From NCBI RefSeq assembly GCF_036053395.1, contig NZ_CP107942.1:10282001-10346000 (forward strand): a stretch of DNA of 64,000 nucleotides, written 5' to 3'. Below are positions 47,401-55,554 of the stretch, piece after piece (the stretch's first letter is position 1; the number at the start of each line of letters is the position of its first letter). This DNA is from Actinoplanes sp. NBC_00393. Its GTDB lineage: Bacteria; Actinomycetota; Actinomycetes; Mycobacteriales; Micromonosporaceae. The position numbers and the translations under genes were made by a program. The notes under the pieces were generated by a model, which saw only the letters and a program-made list of their open reading frames with translations, was not told where the DNA came from and ran no database searches.

Positions 47401-47843
47401 CCGGCACGGACGCGCCGATGCTGCCCGGTATGAGCGAGGTGGACGAGCTGGTCGCGGACGTCTGGGCGACCGGGTTGTCGCCGGACACGCATCCGGCGCG
47501 GTTCATCCGGACCGAGTTGGAGCAGGCCGGCGCGCTGCCGATCGACCGGCTGCCGGAGGTGGAGGCGGGCACCCGGATCCGGGTCGGCGGGATCGTCACC
47601 CACCGGCAGCGGCCGGCCACCGCGGGCGGGGTGACGTTCGTGAACCTGGAGGACGAGACCGGGATGCTCAACGTGACCTGCTCGCCGGGGCTCTGGCAGC
47701 GCTATCGGCGGGTGGCTCGCAGCAGCACCGCCCTGCTGGTCCGGGGCCGGCTGGAGAAGGCCGAGGGAGTGCTGAACCTGGTGGCCGACCGGCTCGAGGA
47801 GGTGACACCACCGGTGACCCCCGCGTCTCGCGATTTCCGGTGA
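44487..47843 (+). CDS. dnaE2: Error-prone DNA polymerase III alpha subunit DnaE2 (ImuC)
   Basis: A 1118-residue translesion polymerase. An N-terminal PHP domain starts YAELHCHTNFSFLDGASHPE (His75, His77). RGSAANSAVCYALW and PDIDVDIESDRREEV include the catalytic aspartates (Asp464, Asp466); FQEQLMQLAIDVAGF and the C-terminal OB fold (IRVGGIVTHRQRPATAGGV) complete the C-family order. It lacks the tau-binding extension of replicative DnaE1. With ImuB it performs mutagenic bypass after DNA damage. The ATG shares its A with the imuB stop, so the two are made in a fixed ratio. LexA-like boxes lie 3.4 kb upstream at the operon head. Confidence 0.96.
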   Translation: MGFNNPDVPWSQLEGALSGRKRDLWAVNDDQPVVDPLAIDGDGGDSPAWSRKRQPYQATPGLVRSESTTAYAELHCHTNFSFLDGASHPEELAEEAARLGLRGLAVTDHDGFYGVVRFSQAARELGLPTIFGAELSLGLSRPQNGEPDPEGVHLLALAHGHEGYSRLARVISQAQLRGGEKGKPDYGDVEQVAEVLKDHVLVLTGCRKGTVPQALATGGIEKAAYELDRLVDLFGAPNVAVELTAHGDPYDDDRNDVLFDLAGSRGLEVVATNNVHYATPSRRRLATALAAVRARRSLDDMDGWLPGAGAAHLRSGDEMARRFAAYPKAVANAAMFGEGLAFNLDLVAPRLPDYPVPSGHTEMSWLRELTMDGARKRYGEHHPKAYAQIEKELRMIEELGFPGYFLVVYDIVRFCRENNIYCQGRGSAANSAVCYALWITNVDSVKYGLLFERFLAPERDGPPDIDVDIESDRREEVIQHVYGKYGREHTAQVANVISYRPRSAVRDIARAFGFSPGQQDAWSKQIDRWGDVAAADEDIPQQVIDFANEVQTFPRHLGIHSGGMVICDRPIIEVCPVEWGRMPGRTVLQWDKDDCAAVDLVKFDLLGLGMLSALHYAYDMIEDELDISTMPLDDEEVYAMLCRADSVGVFQVESRAQMATLPRLKPDKFYDLVIEVALIRPGPIQGGSVHPYIRRKNGLEPPLVPHHLMENALAKTLGVPLFQEQLMQLAIDVAGFDAAEADQLRRAMGAKRSITKMEKIKKRLYDGMAANGINGELADDLFLKLSAFASYGFPESHAMSFAYLVYASAWLKRYHPAAFCAALLNAQPMGFYSPQTLVDDARRHGVEVRRPDINLSDAAATLETTPQTRRKSEPGEPPHAWGLGGPAVRQGLSSVRTIGAELAERIEEERKANGMYKSMTDLARRTGCSTAHLEALATADAFAGFGLSRREALWAAGAAALDKPDRLPGTVTGTDAPMLPGMSEVDELVADVWATGLSPDTHPARFIRTELEQAGALPIDRLPEVEAGTRIRVGGIVTHRQRPATAGGVTFVNLEDETGMLNVTCSPGLWQRYRRVARSSTALLVRGRLEKAEGVLNLVADRLEEVTPPVTPASRDFR

Positions 47844-47895
47844 ATTGCACCTTTCGCGGTATAGGGTGCACTCCGAAACGATCCGGGGGTGCACC

Positions 47896-48255
47896 ATGAT
47901 TCATACGATGATCGGCCTTGTCGCGATGTCTGCCGGGCTGGTGGGCGGTCCCGCGCCCCGTGCCGACCTCACCCTGACCTACGAGGCCGACGCCGGCTTC
48001 GCGGCGGCCGTCAAACTGACCTGCGATCCGGTCGGAGGCGGTCACCCCAAACCCGCCCAGGCCTGCACCATGCTGCGGAAGGCCGGTGCGGACCCGGGCA
48101 AGCTGGAGCCGGGCGACTCCATGTGTGTGCTGCTCTACCAGCCGGTGAAAGCCGAGCTCAAGGGGACGTGGCGGGGGCGGTCCGTGCAATGGACGCAGAC
48201 CTACGGCAACACCTGCGAGATGAACCGCGCGACGGGTGTCCTCTTCGACTTCTAG
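47896..48255 (+). CDS. Subtilisin inhibitor-like (SSI-family) secreted protein
   Basis: A 119-residue protein. Residues 1-23 are a short signal (MIHTMIGLVAMSAGLVGG). The mature part has the SSI fold: LTCDPVGGGHPKPAQAC, CVLLYQPVKAELKGTWRGR and GNTCEMNRATGVLFDF, with all four conserved cysteines (43, 57, 77, 107) for two disulfides. By alignment with SSI, the reactive bond is Leu79-Leu80, so P1 is Leu, suiting chymotrypsin- or subtilisin-like proteases. It should inhibit secreted serine proteases. The ATG at 47896 follows CGGGGG; a TTG at 47845 lies upstream of a -10-like TATAGG and is excluded. Confidence 0.9.
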   Translation: MIHTMIGLVAMSAGLVGGPAPRADLTLTYEADAGFAAAVKLTCDPVGGGHPKPAQACTMLRKAGADPGKLEPGDSMCVLLYQPVKAELKGTWRGRSVQWTQTYGNTCEMNRATGVLFDF

Positions 48256-48275
48256 GTCAGGGCTAGTCTGCCCTG

Positions 48276-49016
48276 GTGGAAACTGCATCTGCGCGTACCG
48301 GCAGGCCGGCCCGCACCGCGGCGGTCTGGGCGGTTCTCCGCCGGGAGTTGGACCGGCACGCCGGCCGGGAGCTGACCGTGCTGGACGTCGGCGGCGGGAC
48401 CGGCGGGTTCGCCGTGCCGCTCGCCGAGGCCGGCCACACCGTCACGGTGATCGACGCGAGCCCGGACGCGCTCGCCGCCCTGACCCGGCGCGCCGCCGAT
48501 GCGGGCGTCGCCGACCGGGTCCGTGCCGTGCAGGGCGACGGCGACGCGCTGGCCGGCCTGGTCGCGCCCGGCAGCGCCGACCTGATCCTGTGCCACTCGG
48601 TGCTCGAGGTGGTCGACGAACCCACCCGGGTGGTGTCGGCGATCGCCGCCGCGCTGCGTCCCGGCGGCGCGGTCAGCCTGCTGGTGGCCAGCCGGGCCGC
48701 CGCGATCCTCGGCCGGGCCGTCAACGGCCATCTGCACGCGGCGGCCGCCCTGGTCACCGACCCGGCCGGGCGCGCCGGGCCGCGCGACACCCTGCTGCGC
48801 AGGTACGACGCGGACAGCGCCACCGCCCTCCTGCAGGCCGCGGGTCTGCAGGTGGAGGAGACCCATGGGGTACGTGTGGTCGCCGACCTGCTGCCGGCCG
48901 CGGTGCTCGAGGAGGACCCGCAGGCCGTCCTGGAGCTGGAGCTGGCGCTGAGCTCGCGCCCGCCGTTCCGGGACATCGCCTCCCAACTGCACCTCTTCGC
49001 TCGTCGCACCGCATGA
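48276..49016 (+). CDS. Class I SAM-dependent methyltransferase (SmtA/UbiE-like)
   Basis: A 246-residue methyltransferase. LTVLDVGGGTGGFAVPLAEA is SAM motif I, VTVIDASPDALAAL motif II, ADLILCHSVLEVVDEP motif III. Homologues of this branch are annotated SmtA/CmoM-like, and some modify tRNA; the substrate here is not known. TAGTCT six bases before the GTG at 48276 implies a leaderless start. Stop overlaps the phosphodiesterase start (ATGA), so the two form a coupled unit. Confidence 0.9.
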   Translation: METASARTGRPARTAAVWAVLRRELDRHAGRELTVLDVGGGTGGFAVPLAEAGHTVTVIDASPDALAALTRRAADAGVADRVRAVQGDGDALAGLVAPGSADLILCHSVLEVVDEPTRVVSAIAAALRPGGAVSLLVASRAAAILGRAVNGHLHAAAALVTDPAGRAGPRDTLLRRYDADSATALLQAAGLQVEETHGVRVVADLLPAAVLEEDPQAVLELELALSSRPPFRDIASQLHLFARRTA

Positions 49017-50191
49017 GCACGCCCGAGGACGGCCTGCACCCCGACGCGTTGCGGACGCTGTCCCCGGCGTACGGATCAGGAAGCCTGGCCGACCTGCTGC
49101 CCAGCGCCTGTGCCGTGCTCGGCGTGCCCGGCGCGGTGGACGTCCTCGGCCTCGCCGCCCGCCTGGACGGCATCGACAAGATCGGCGTGCTGCTGGTCGA
49201 CGGCCTCGGCGCCTATCAGCTGCCGCTGGCCGCCCCGCACGCGCCGGTCCTCGCCGACCTCGCCGCCGGCGGCCGCGGTCACGCCGGCACGCTGACCGCC
49301 GGCTTCCCCTCCACCACGCCGGTCAGCCTGGTCACGCTCGGCACCGGCGTGCCGCCCGGGTCGCACGGCATCCTCGGGTTCACCGTGCGCCGCCCGGACG
49401 GCGGCGTGCTCACCCACATCTTCTGGGGCGACGACCCCGACCCGCGGCAGTGGCAGCCGGTGCCCACCTGGATGGAGACCGCCGTGGCCGCCGGGGTGCG
49501 GGTCACCGTGGTCAGCCGGCCGGCGTTCGAGGGCAGCGGCCTCAGCCTGGCGGCCAACCGCGGCGGCGTCTACCACGGCGCCGGTGACGGCCCGGCCGTC
49601 GCCGCCGGGATGATCGCGGCGCTGAGCGCGGGCCCCGGCCCGGCCCTGGTCTACGGCTACCACCCGGACCTCGACCACTTCGGCCACGAGGACGGCGTCG
49701 GCTCGGAGAACTGGCGCCGCGCGGCCCGCGGCGTGAACGACCTCCTCGACCAACTGGTCCACGACCTGCCGCCGGGCGCCGCCCTGCTGGTGGTCGCCGA
49801 CCACGGCCAGCTCAACATCCCGGAGGGCGGCCGCTACGACATGGCCGACATCCCGGCCCTGAGCGACGGCGTGATCGGGGTGGCCGGCGAACCCCGGGTC
49901 CGCTACCTGTACGCCGCCGACGGCGCCCTGGACACCGTCCTGGCGAACTGGCGCGGCGTGTTCGGCCGCGACGCGCGCGTGCTGGCCCGGGACGAGGCGA
50001 TCAGCGAGGGCTGGTTCGGCCCGGTGCCGCCGGCCCATGCGAACCGGATCGGCGACGTCGTGGTGATCTGTCAGGGACGGGCCGTGTCGGTCGCTTCCGG
50101 CTGGGAGCCGGACAAAGCAGGACGCCTCGTGGCCTATCACGGGTCGGTCACCGCAGCCGAGATGACCGTTCCGTTGTTGATCGTGCGCTGA
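49013..50191 (+). CDS. Alkaline phosphatase-superfamily protein (type I phosphodiesterase/nucleotide pyrophosphatase)
   Basis: A 392-residue metal-dependent hydrolase without a signal peptide. GVLLVDGLGAYQL holds the first metal-binding Asp; TAGFPSTTPVSLVTLGTG contains the catalytic Thr; YGYHPDLDHFGHEDG and LLVVADHGQLNIP supply the remaining Asp and His ligands. It should cleave phosphate mono- or diesters, substrate unknown. ATG overlaps the methyltransferase stop by four bases. A roughly 240-base gap follows, with a -10-like TAGACT at 50332, before the DUF3040 gene. Confidence 0.9.
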   Translation: MSTPEDGLHPDALRTLSPAYGSGSLADLLPSACAVLGVPGAVDVLGLAARLDGIDKIGVLLVDGLGAYQLPLAAPHAPVLADLAAGGRGHAGTLTAGFPSTTPVSLVTLGTGVPPGSHGILGFTVRRPDGGVLTHIFWGDDPDPRQWQPVPTWMETAVAAGVRVTVVSRPAFEGSGLSLAANRGGVYHGAGDGPAVAAGMIAALSAGPGPALVYGYHPDLDHFGHEDGVGSENWRRAARGVNDLLDQLVHDLPPGAALLVVADHGQLNIPEGGRYDMADIPALSDGVIGVAGEPRVRYLYAADGALDTVLANWRGVFGRDARVLARDEAISEGWFGPVPPAHANRIGDVVVICQGRAVSVASGWEPDKAGRLVAYHGSVTAAEMTVPLLIVR

Positions 50192-50434
50192 CCCGTCGTA
50201 CCCGCCCTGAGCACGTGTGTTGGAGCACCGGACCGCTCCGCCATCCGGTCTTTTGCGACGAACCGATCTTCCGGGCACGGAAAATCACCCGCACTCGGCC
50301 GTCGTCCGGCTTTCCGACCCGCCAACCCGCTCGTAGACTTGCGTGATAAGGCAGCCGAGGGCTGCCCCGTTTCACCACACCTGCACCACCCCGACCCCAC
50401 CACGGGGCCGGACATGCGCCCGGGGAGGAATGCC

Positions 50435-50827
50435 GTGCCGCTCTCGGAGCACGAGCAGCGGCTGTTCGATCAGATCGAGCGGTCGCTTGCCGAGGACCCC
50501 AAGTTCGCCTCGGCTGTGCGGGCCAGCGACCCGCGTTTCCATGCACGGCGCCGGCTCCTCATCGCCGCGTTCGTGATCGTCCTTGGACTCGCTCTCGTCG
50601 TCTACGGGACCGTGAGCCAGAACACGCCGCTCGGCGTGGCCGGCTTCGTCGTCATGCTGGGCTCAGCGGCCTTCGCGATGCAGTCGCGGCGCCGCAGCCA
50701 GGCCCCCGACCTGAAATCGGTCGGCGGCACCGCATCACGGCGCACACGGCAGGGAGGCGGCCGTAAGGGCGGCCTCATCGACAGGCTCGAGGACCGGTGG
50801 CGGCAGCGCCCGGAGGGACATCGCTGA
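50435..50827 (+). CDS. DUF3040 membrane protein
   Basis: A 130-residue actinobacteria-specific protein. PLSEHEQRLFDQIERSL near the N-terminus is the DUF3040 signature, followed by two transmembrane helices (LLIAAFVIVLGLALVVYG; VAGFVVMLGSAAFAM) and a basic cytoplasmic tail. Function unknown. It often neighbours a Y-family polymerase gene in actinobacteria; here the ImuB-DnaE2 cassette is 3 kb upstream. GGGGAGG lies eight bases before the GTG at 50435, which fixes that start over an in-frame upstream GTG or ATG. Confidence 0.88.
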   Translation: MPLSEHEQRLFDQIERSLAEDPKFASAVRASDPRFHARRRLLIAAFVIVLGLALVVYGTVSQNTPLGVAGFVVMLGSAAFAMQSRRRSQAPDLKSVGGTASRRTRQGGGRKGGLIDRLEDRWRQRPEGHR

Positions 50828-50833
50828 CCCGCT

Positions 50834-50883
50834 GAGCCGGCGCCAGGCCGGCTCCTGACGAGGCGGCCGGCCTACGGCCGCCT
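50834..50883 (+). terminator. Double hairpin after DUF3040 gene
   Basis: First hairpin GAGCCGG/CCGGCTC (50834-50854). Second AGGCGGCCG (50861-50869) with CGGCCGCCT (50875-50883), loop GCCTA, then TCGTCGTGTCG. The stretch from here to 51090 carries no gene; it includes TGATGCTGcC-type words shared with the repeats that follow. Confidence 0.8.
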
Positions 50884-51090
50884 TCGTCGTGTCGTCACGC
50901 GAAACCCGCTTCATCCGGCCGGGGTGATTCGCTGCCGGCTTTTTCGTGGTACGCCTACGCGTCCTGCCGCTCGCGGCCCCTGGGCCGTAGCCACTCGCGC
51001 ACGCCACTCCGCCGCCGGGCTGATGCTGCCGCCCAGCTGCTCCGCAGCCTCTCCCGCATGCGGTCCGCCGCCGGGCTGATGCTGTCGGTC

Positions 51091-51240
51091 GGCTGCTCCG
51101 CAACCTCCCAAACAGCCCTGAGTGCCAGCTCGGCTGCGCTGGCTGCTCCGCAACCTCCCAAACAGCCCTGAGTGCCAGCTCGGCTGCGCTGGCTGCTCCG
51201 CAACCTCCCAAACAGCCCTGAGTGCCAGCTCGGCTGCGCT
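51091..51240. repeat. Three identical 50-bp tandem repeats
   Basis: Units 51091-51140, 51141-51190 and 51191-51240 are identical as read, opening GGCTGCTCCGCAACCTCCCA. GCTGCTCC...CTGAGTGCCAGC resembles the complement of the 62-bp family (GCTGCTTCC...GCTGAGCGTCAGC), so this may be an inverted, shortened branch of it. Directly abuts array 2. Confidence 0.95.
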
Positions 51241-51674
51241 GGCTGACGGTGGCGGTTGTTTCGCGGCGTTTGAGGCAGCGTTGGGTGTCAGCTGGGTGGG
51301 TTGGCTGACGGTGGCGGTTGCTTCGGGGTGTTTGAGGCAGCGTTGGGTGTCAGCTGGGTGGGTTGGCTGACGGTGGCGGTTGCTTCGGGGTGTTTGAGGC
51401 AGCGTTGGGTGTCAGCTGGGTGGGTTGGCTGACGGTGGCGGTTGCTTCGGGGCGTTTGAGGCAGCGTTGGGTGTCAGCCGGGCGGGTCGGCTGACGCTGG
51501 CGGTTGCTTCGGGGCGTTTGAGGCAGCGTTGGGTGTCAGCTGGGCGGGTTGGCTGACGGTGGCGGTTGCTTCGGGGCGTTTGAGGCAGCGTTGGGTGTCA
51601 GCTGGGCGGGTCGGCTGACGGTGACGGTTGCTTCCCAGCCCTTTAAGCAGCGCTGGGCGTCAGCCCGGGATACG
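51241..51674. repeat. Array of seven 62-bp repeats (array 2)
   Basis: Units start at 51241, 51303, 51365, 51427, 51489, 51551 and 51613, exactly 62 bp apart, opening GGCTGACGGTGGCGGTTGC and closing GTGTCAGC plus a GGGYGGGT tail. Same length and frame of conserved words (GGCTGAC, TTGCTTCG, GAGGCAGC, GTCAGC) as array 1. Inner arms pair less well than in arrays 1 and 3. Lies between convergent DUF3040 and tgpA-like genes. Confidence 0.95.
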
Positions 51675-51736
51675 GGGCTGGCGTCTGGGGGGCGGGCTGG
51701 TGGTCAGGGCTGGTTGCGGGCGGTCTGGGCAGCACC

Positions 51737-51768
51737 GAGCGCCAGCCGGTGGGGCGTGGCTGGCGCTC
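51737..51768. repeat. Inverted repeat at end of the repeat field
   Basis: GAGCGCCAGC (51737-51746) and GCTGGCGCTC (51759-51768) pair perfectly over 10 bp, loop 12. It is 38 bases from the stop of the minus-strand transglutaminase gene and may act as its terminator. Confidence 0.7.
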
Positions 51769-51806
51769 AGTGCTGTTCAGGTGTGTTCAGCGGGCTCGGG
51801 AATCTT

Positions 51807-54257
51807 TCAGCGGGCCCGGCTCAGCAGCCGGCGTGGGCTGAAGCGGCTCAACGAGTCCCGCATGCGGGTCATCGCCTCCGCGGCCCGGGTGGACCACTCG
51901 GCGACTGCGAGGCGCCAGCTCAGCACCACCGACGGCGGCAGCAGGAGGGCCCGCATCCTGGTCCGGAACGTGGCCGAGCCGGCCACGCCGGTCCGGATCC
52001 GGCCGAGCGCCGCGGTGAGTTCCGCACCCTGGAGCGGCTGTCGCGCGTACCGGGCTCGTTCTTCGGCCGTGCCCAACAACGTTGCGGCCTCGGCCGCGTC
52101 GCCGGCCAGCTCGGTCTCCCGGATCAACCGCTGCGCGGTGTGCCGCGGCGTCTCCGTCGGATCGACCGGAACCCGGAAATCGATCATCGTGTCGATCAGT
52201 TCGTCCCAGGCCGCATGGGCGTCGGCGCGGGCGCGTACCGAATCGCTGGTCACGACGATGTCGGTGATCGAGCCGGCCGGCCCGGATCCGCCTGCCGGGA
52301 CCGCGGTGGCGGTCGCGCCCACGGTGACCGAGTGTCGTCGTCGGCGCAGCAGGGCCCGGCGCATCGCCGGGATCAGCAACAGGGCGATGGCGAGCGCCAC
52401 GCCGCCGGCGATCATCGCGCCGGTCCACGAGCCGTCGTCCGGAACGATGCCGTCGTCGATCACCGAACTGCCGCCGTCGTTGCCCTGGTCGGGGCGGTTG
52501 GGCGTGTTCGGCGCCGCCGAGGACTCGGTCTCCGGGTCGGTGGCGCCCGCCGAGGCGGAGGCCGTCGGCTCGGGCTCGTCGACGTTGCGCGCCCACGGCG
52601 TACGCGTCGACCCGACCACCCCGCCCGCGGGCGTGGCGTCGAACGGCACCCACCCGAAGCCGTCCAGGTAGACCTCGGTCCACGCATGCGCGTTCTTGTT
52701 CGAGATCTGGTACGCCCCGTTGCCGAGCGAGGTGCCCCGGGTGAAGCCGAACGCCACCCGTGCCGGGATCCCGGCGACCCGGACCATCCATGCCATCGCC
52801 GCCGCGTACTGCTGGCAGAAGCCGGACTTGTTCTTCAGGAAGGCGGAGATGTCGGTGGTGTTGCCGGCCGACTCGGCGACCATGGCGTACCGGAAGCCGT
52901 TCTTCTGGGAGAAGTGCTCGTAGATCGCCCGGACCCTGTCGTACTCCGTCTCCTGGTCCGCGATCAGGCCCTTGACCAGGCGCTCCACCGCCGGATCGTC
53001 CGGCGACTCGGTGTAGCGGAGCAGCGGGTTGCCCGGCTCCAGCGGCTGCGCGGTCCGCAGGTCCGCCCGGCTGTACCGGGGCCGCTGGTAGGTGAACGTA
53101 TACTTCTGCTCTCCGGTCGTCGTACGCCCGGAGAAGAGCACCTGCTGGTTCCGGTCGTACGACCAGTTGCCGTTGAGGTCACTGACCTCGGTCGGATAGG
53201 TGTAGAGCGGCGCCATGCTCTGCTGCAGCGCGTCGCTGACCTCCACCTCGGCGCGGAACTGGGCCAGCGCTGCCCGGGAGGCCGCCTCGCGCGGATCGGG
53301 CAGTCCCTGTGCGAGCGACTGTCCCTTCGGGGCCTCGTTGCCGAAGCCGTCGGTGGTCAGCACGTCGGCGACCGCGAACCGCAGGTAGAACGGCTCCGGC
53401 TCGTTGGTCGTCACCTTGATGACGTTGACCGTGGCGGACTGGTTGAGCTGGCCGCTGAGCGCCGCGAACAGGTTGATCCGTCCACCGCCGGGGCCGCCGA
53501 TGCCGGGGCCCACGCCGGTGCCGCTCTGGGTGAGCCGGGAGAGCAGGCCACCGCTGACCGTCGGCACCGCCAGGGGCAGCAGCACCGCGACGAGCACGCC
53601 GATCACGCCGATCCGGCGGCCGGCCGCGGCGAGCGGGGACGGCTCCCAGACGTCGACGTCCCGGCCGTCGCCGGTGAAGCGGCGGCCGAACCTGCGTACC
53701 CGGTCGACGTTGTCCGCCACCAGCAGCCACATGTAGCCGGCCGCGCCGATGATGAACGGCACCACCGGAACGCTGTCCAGGTAGACGGCGACCGGGATGG
53801 AGTAGATCGCGAGCATCGGCAACCCGGCCAGGGCGGGCTTGCGGAACACCGCGGTCAGCAGGTCCACCAGGATGGCGACCGCGCCGATGCCGAGGACGGT
53901 GACGAAGTGCAGGCCGTCGCGGTCCGGCACCGGCACACCGTACGACCGGGTGTCCTCACCGGCCTGCTGGATCAGGTCCGCGAAGTGCGCGAACGTGGCC
54001 GGCTGCGGGATCAGGATCTCTTTGCCGCTCGGGAAGATCCAGGTCAGGGCAAGTGCGAGCGCCACCACCATGCACAGGGTCTGCGCCCAGGTGGGGAACC
54101 GGAGGGTACGCGCACCGACCGCCGCCCCGGCGATCAGCAGCACCGTGAGCAGGCTCTGCAGCAGCCAGGTCCAGGAGTCGAAGATCGCCGAGAGCGGGGC
54201 GGCGGCGAGCAGTGTCGCAGCCGCCGCGACGAGTCCGAGACGACGCCGGCCGGTCAT
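51807..54257 (-). CDS. TgpA-like membrane transglutaminase (DUF3488-transglutaminase-DUF4129)
   Basis: An 816-residue polytopic protein. Residues 1-230 contain six or so helices (DUF3488); an extracytoplasmic part follows, with a transglutaminase-like core whose triad is visible as Cys481 (SGFCQQYAAAMAWMVR), His524 (NAHAWTEVY) and Asp540 (PFDATP). A low-complexity Ser/Glu/Pro linker leads to one further helix near 625-650 and a cytoplasmic DUF4129 tail. Probably acts on surface proteins as protease or transglutaminase. ATG at 54257 overlaps the DUF58 stop (ATGA). Third gene of the MoxR-DUF58-TgpA operon. Confidence 0.92.
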   Translation of the reverse strand: MTGRRRLGLVAAAATLLAAAPLSAIFDSWTWLLQSLLTVLLIAGAAVGARTLRFPTWAQTLCMVVALALALTWIFPSGKEILIPQPATFAHFADLIQQAGEDTRSYGVPVPDRDGLHFVTVLGIGAVAILVDLLTAVFRKPALAGLPMLAIYSIPVAVYLDSVPVVPFIIGAAGYMWLLVADNVDRVRRFGRRFTGDGRDVDVWEPSPLAAAGRRIGVIGVLVAVLLPLAVPTVSGGLLSRLTQSGTGVGPGIGGPGGGRINLFAALSGQLNQSATVNVIKVTTNEPEPFYLRFAVADVLTTDGFGNEAPKGQSLAQGLPDPREAASRAALAQFRAEVEVSDALQQSMAPLYTYPTEVSDLNGNWSYDRNQQVLFSGRTTTGEQKYTFTYQRPRYSRADLRTAQPLEPGNPLLRYTESPDDPAVERLVKGLIADQETEYDRVRAIYEHFSQKNGFRYAMVAESAGNTTDISAFLKNKSGFCQQYAAAMAWMVRVAGIPARVAFGFTRGTSLGNGAYQISNKNAHAWTEVYLDGFGWVPFDATPAGGVVGSTRTPWARNVDEPEPTASASAGATDPETESSAAPNTPNRPDQGNDGGSSVIDDGIVPDDGSWTGAMIAGGVALAIALLLIPAMRRALLRRRRHSVTVGATATAVPAGGSGPAGSITDIVVTSDSVRARADAHAAWDELIDTMIDFRVPVDPTETPRHTAQRLIRETELAGDAAEAATLLGTAEERARYARQPLQGAELTAALGRIRTGVAGSATFRTRMRALLLPPSVVLSWRLAVAEWSTRAAEAMTRMRDSLSRFSPRRLLSRAR

Positions 54258-55552
54258 CGGGTCACCCCGCTGACGGTCTCGGCCATCGCCGCCCGGTACG
54301 CGAAGCCCTGCGACCCGCGGCCCACCGACGGCCAGAGCGCGGGCAGTGTCGCCCCGTGCGTGACCGGGACCGAACGCCAGCCGCTGCGGACCAGCGCGAG
54401 CGACGCGGCACTGTTCTCCCGGTCCGCGTCCTGACGGTCGCCGTCGGTCAGCGGCAGCCAGGACGAGCTGTCGATGGCGAACCCGATGCAGCTCGCCCCG
54501 TTGCCGCGCAGGCCGCTGAGCAGCTCCGCCTCGGCCACGGTGAGCTCGCCGAACAGGCCGATCACCAGTCCGCCGTCGGACCGGCGCCGAACCTGTTCGA
54601 CCAGCACCGAGAGGTCGCCGTTCGCGGTGAGTTTCACGTCCGCGAGGGTGTCCAGGATCAGGCCCTCGTTGCCCGCCTCGGAGGCGTCGATGTCCACGCC
54701 GGTGCCGGTGACCAGCCGCAGCTTGTACCCGGCCTGCCGCAGGTGGACCGCGATGCTGGCGGTCGCCGAGACGGCCCACTCGAAGCTGGCCGTCGGGCCT
54801 TCGCCCCGATGTGCGTTCAGCCGGGTGTCGAGCACCACGGTGGCCCGGCTCTCCCAGGGCTGTTCCTCGCGGCGGACCATCAGCTCACCGGTACGCGCGG
54901 TCGACCGCCAGTGCACCCGGCGCAGGTCGTCGCCGCGCCGGTACTCCCGGGTCGCCGCGTCGTCCTCGCCGTGCACCGCGACCGAACGGGCCCGGCTCTC
55001 GCCGGTGCCCGCGTACTCGCCGGCCAGCCGGACCCGGGGCAGCGCAACCACCTGCGGAATCACGGTGAGCCGGTCCACACTGGGGAAGGACCGGGTGAGT
55101 TCGCAGAGCCCGAACGGGTCGGTCAGCCGCACCATGAGCGGGCCGATCGGGTACCGGCCGCGCACGTCGGCACGCACGGTGTACGCCACCGAGCTGGCCT
55201 GGTGCGCGCCGAGGCGTTCCAGCACCACCCGGGGCCGGCTGCCCAGCGCGTACGGCAGGCGGTCCTCCAGCAGCATGGTGCCGGTGGGCAGCCGGGACAG
55301 GTTCTGCAGGCGCAGGATCACCCGGGCGCTCGAGCCGACCGGGGTGCGGGCCGGCTCCAACGACCGGGTGCAGGCCAGTTTGTACCGGCTGCGTCCGACG
55401 TACCACGCGGCCAGCAGCGGCAGCGCGCCGAGCAGGACCGCGACCCGGAGCAGGTCGCGTTCGCCCAGGATGAGCGCCGAGACCGCGGCGGCGATGCCAG
55501 CGGCCAGGAACGAGCGGCCGCGCGTGGTGAGACCCCGCAGCGCCTCTCGCAT
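54254..55552 (-). CDS. DUF58-domain protein
   Basis: A 432-residue protein. Two N-terminal helices (FLAAGIAAAVSALILG; VAVLLGALPLLAAWYVG) precede an extracytoplasmic-type region and the DUF58 domain, marked by REYRRGDDLRRVHWRSTAR near residue 215 and a VWA-like C-terminal half. It typically works with MoxR ATPases. The ATG at 55552 lies two bases after the moxR stop. It ends in an ATGA overlap with the transglutaminase gene. Confidence 0.92.
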   Translation of the reverse strand: MREALRGLTTRGRSFLAAGIAAAVSALILGERDLLRVAVLLGALPLLAAWYVGRSRYKLACTRSLEPARTPVGSSARVILRLQNLSRLPTGTMLLEDRLPYALGSRPRVVLERLGAHQASSVAYTVRADVRGRYPIGPLMVRLTDPFGLCELTRSFPSVDRLTVIPQVVALPRVRLAGEYAGTGESRARSVAVHGEDDAATREYRRGDDLRRVHWRSTARTGELMVRREEQPWESRATVVLDTRLNAHRGEGPTASFEWAVSATASIAVHLRQAGYKLRLVTGTGVDIDASEAGNEGLILDTLADVKLTANGDLSVLVEQVRRRSDGGLVIGLFGELTVAEAELLSGLRGNGASCIGFAIDSSSWLPLTDGDRQDADRENSAASLALVRSGWRSVPVTHGATLPALWPSVGRGSQGFAYRAAMAETVSGVTR

Positions 55553-55554
55553 CG

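Noticed and set aside
46029..47897. 622-codon minus-strand frame opposite dnaE2
   Set aside because: Antisense of the conserved polymerase C-terminal half; no recognisable domain.
51241..51674. CRISPR array
   Set aside because: Units are contiguous and nearly identical with no variable spacers, and no cas genes are present. The same applies to arrays 1 and 3.
51549..54434. 961-codon plus-strand frame starting in the repeat field
   Set aside because: Begins inside the 62-bp repeats and runs antisense to the TgpA-like gene, which has an intact catalytic triad.
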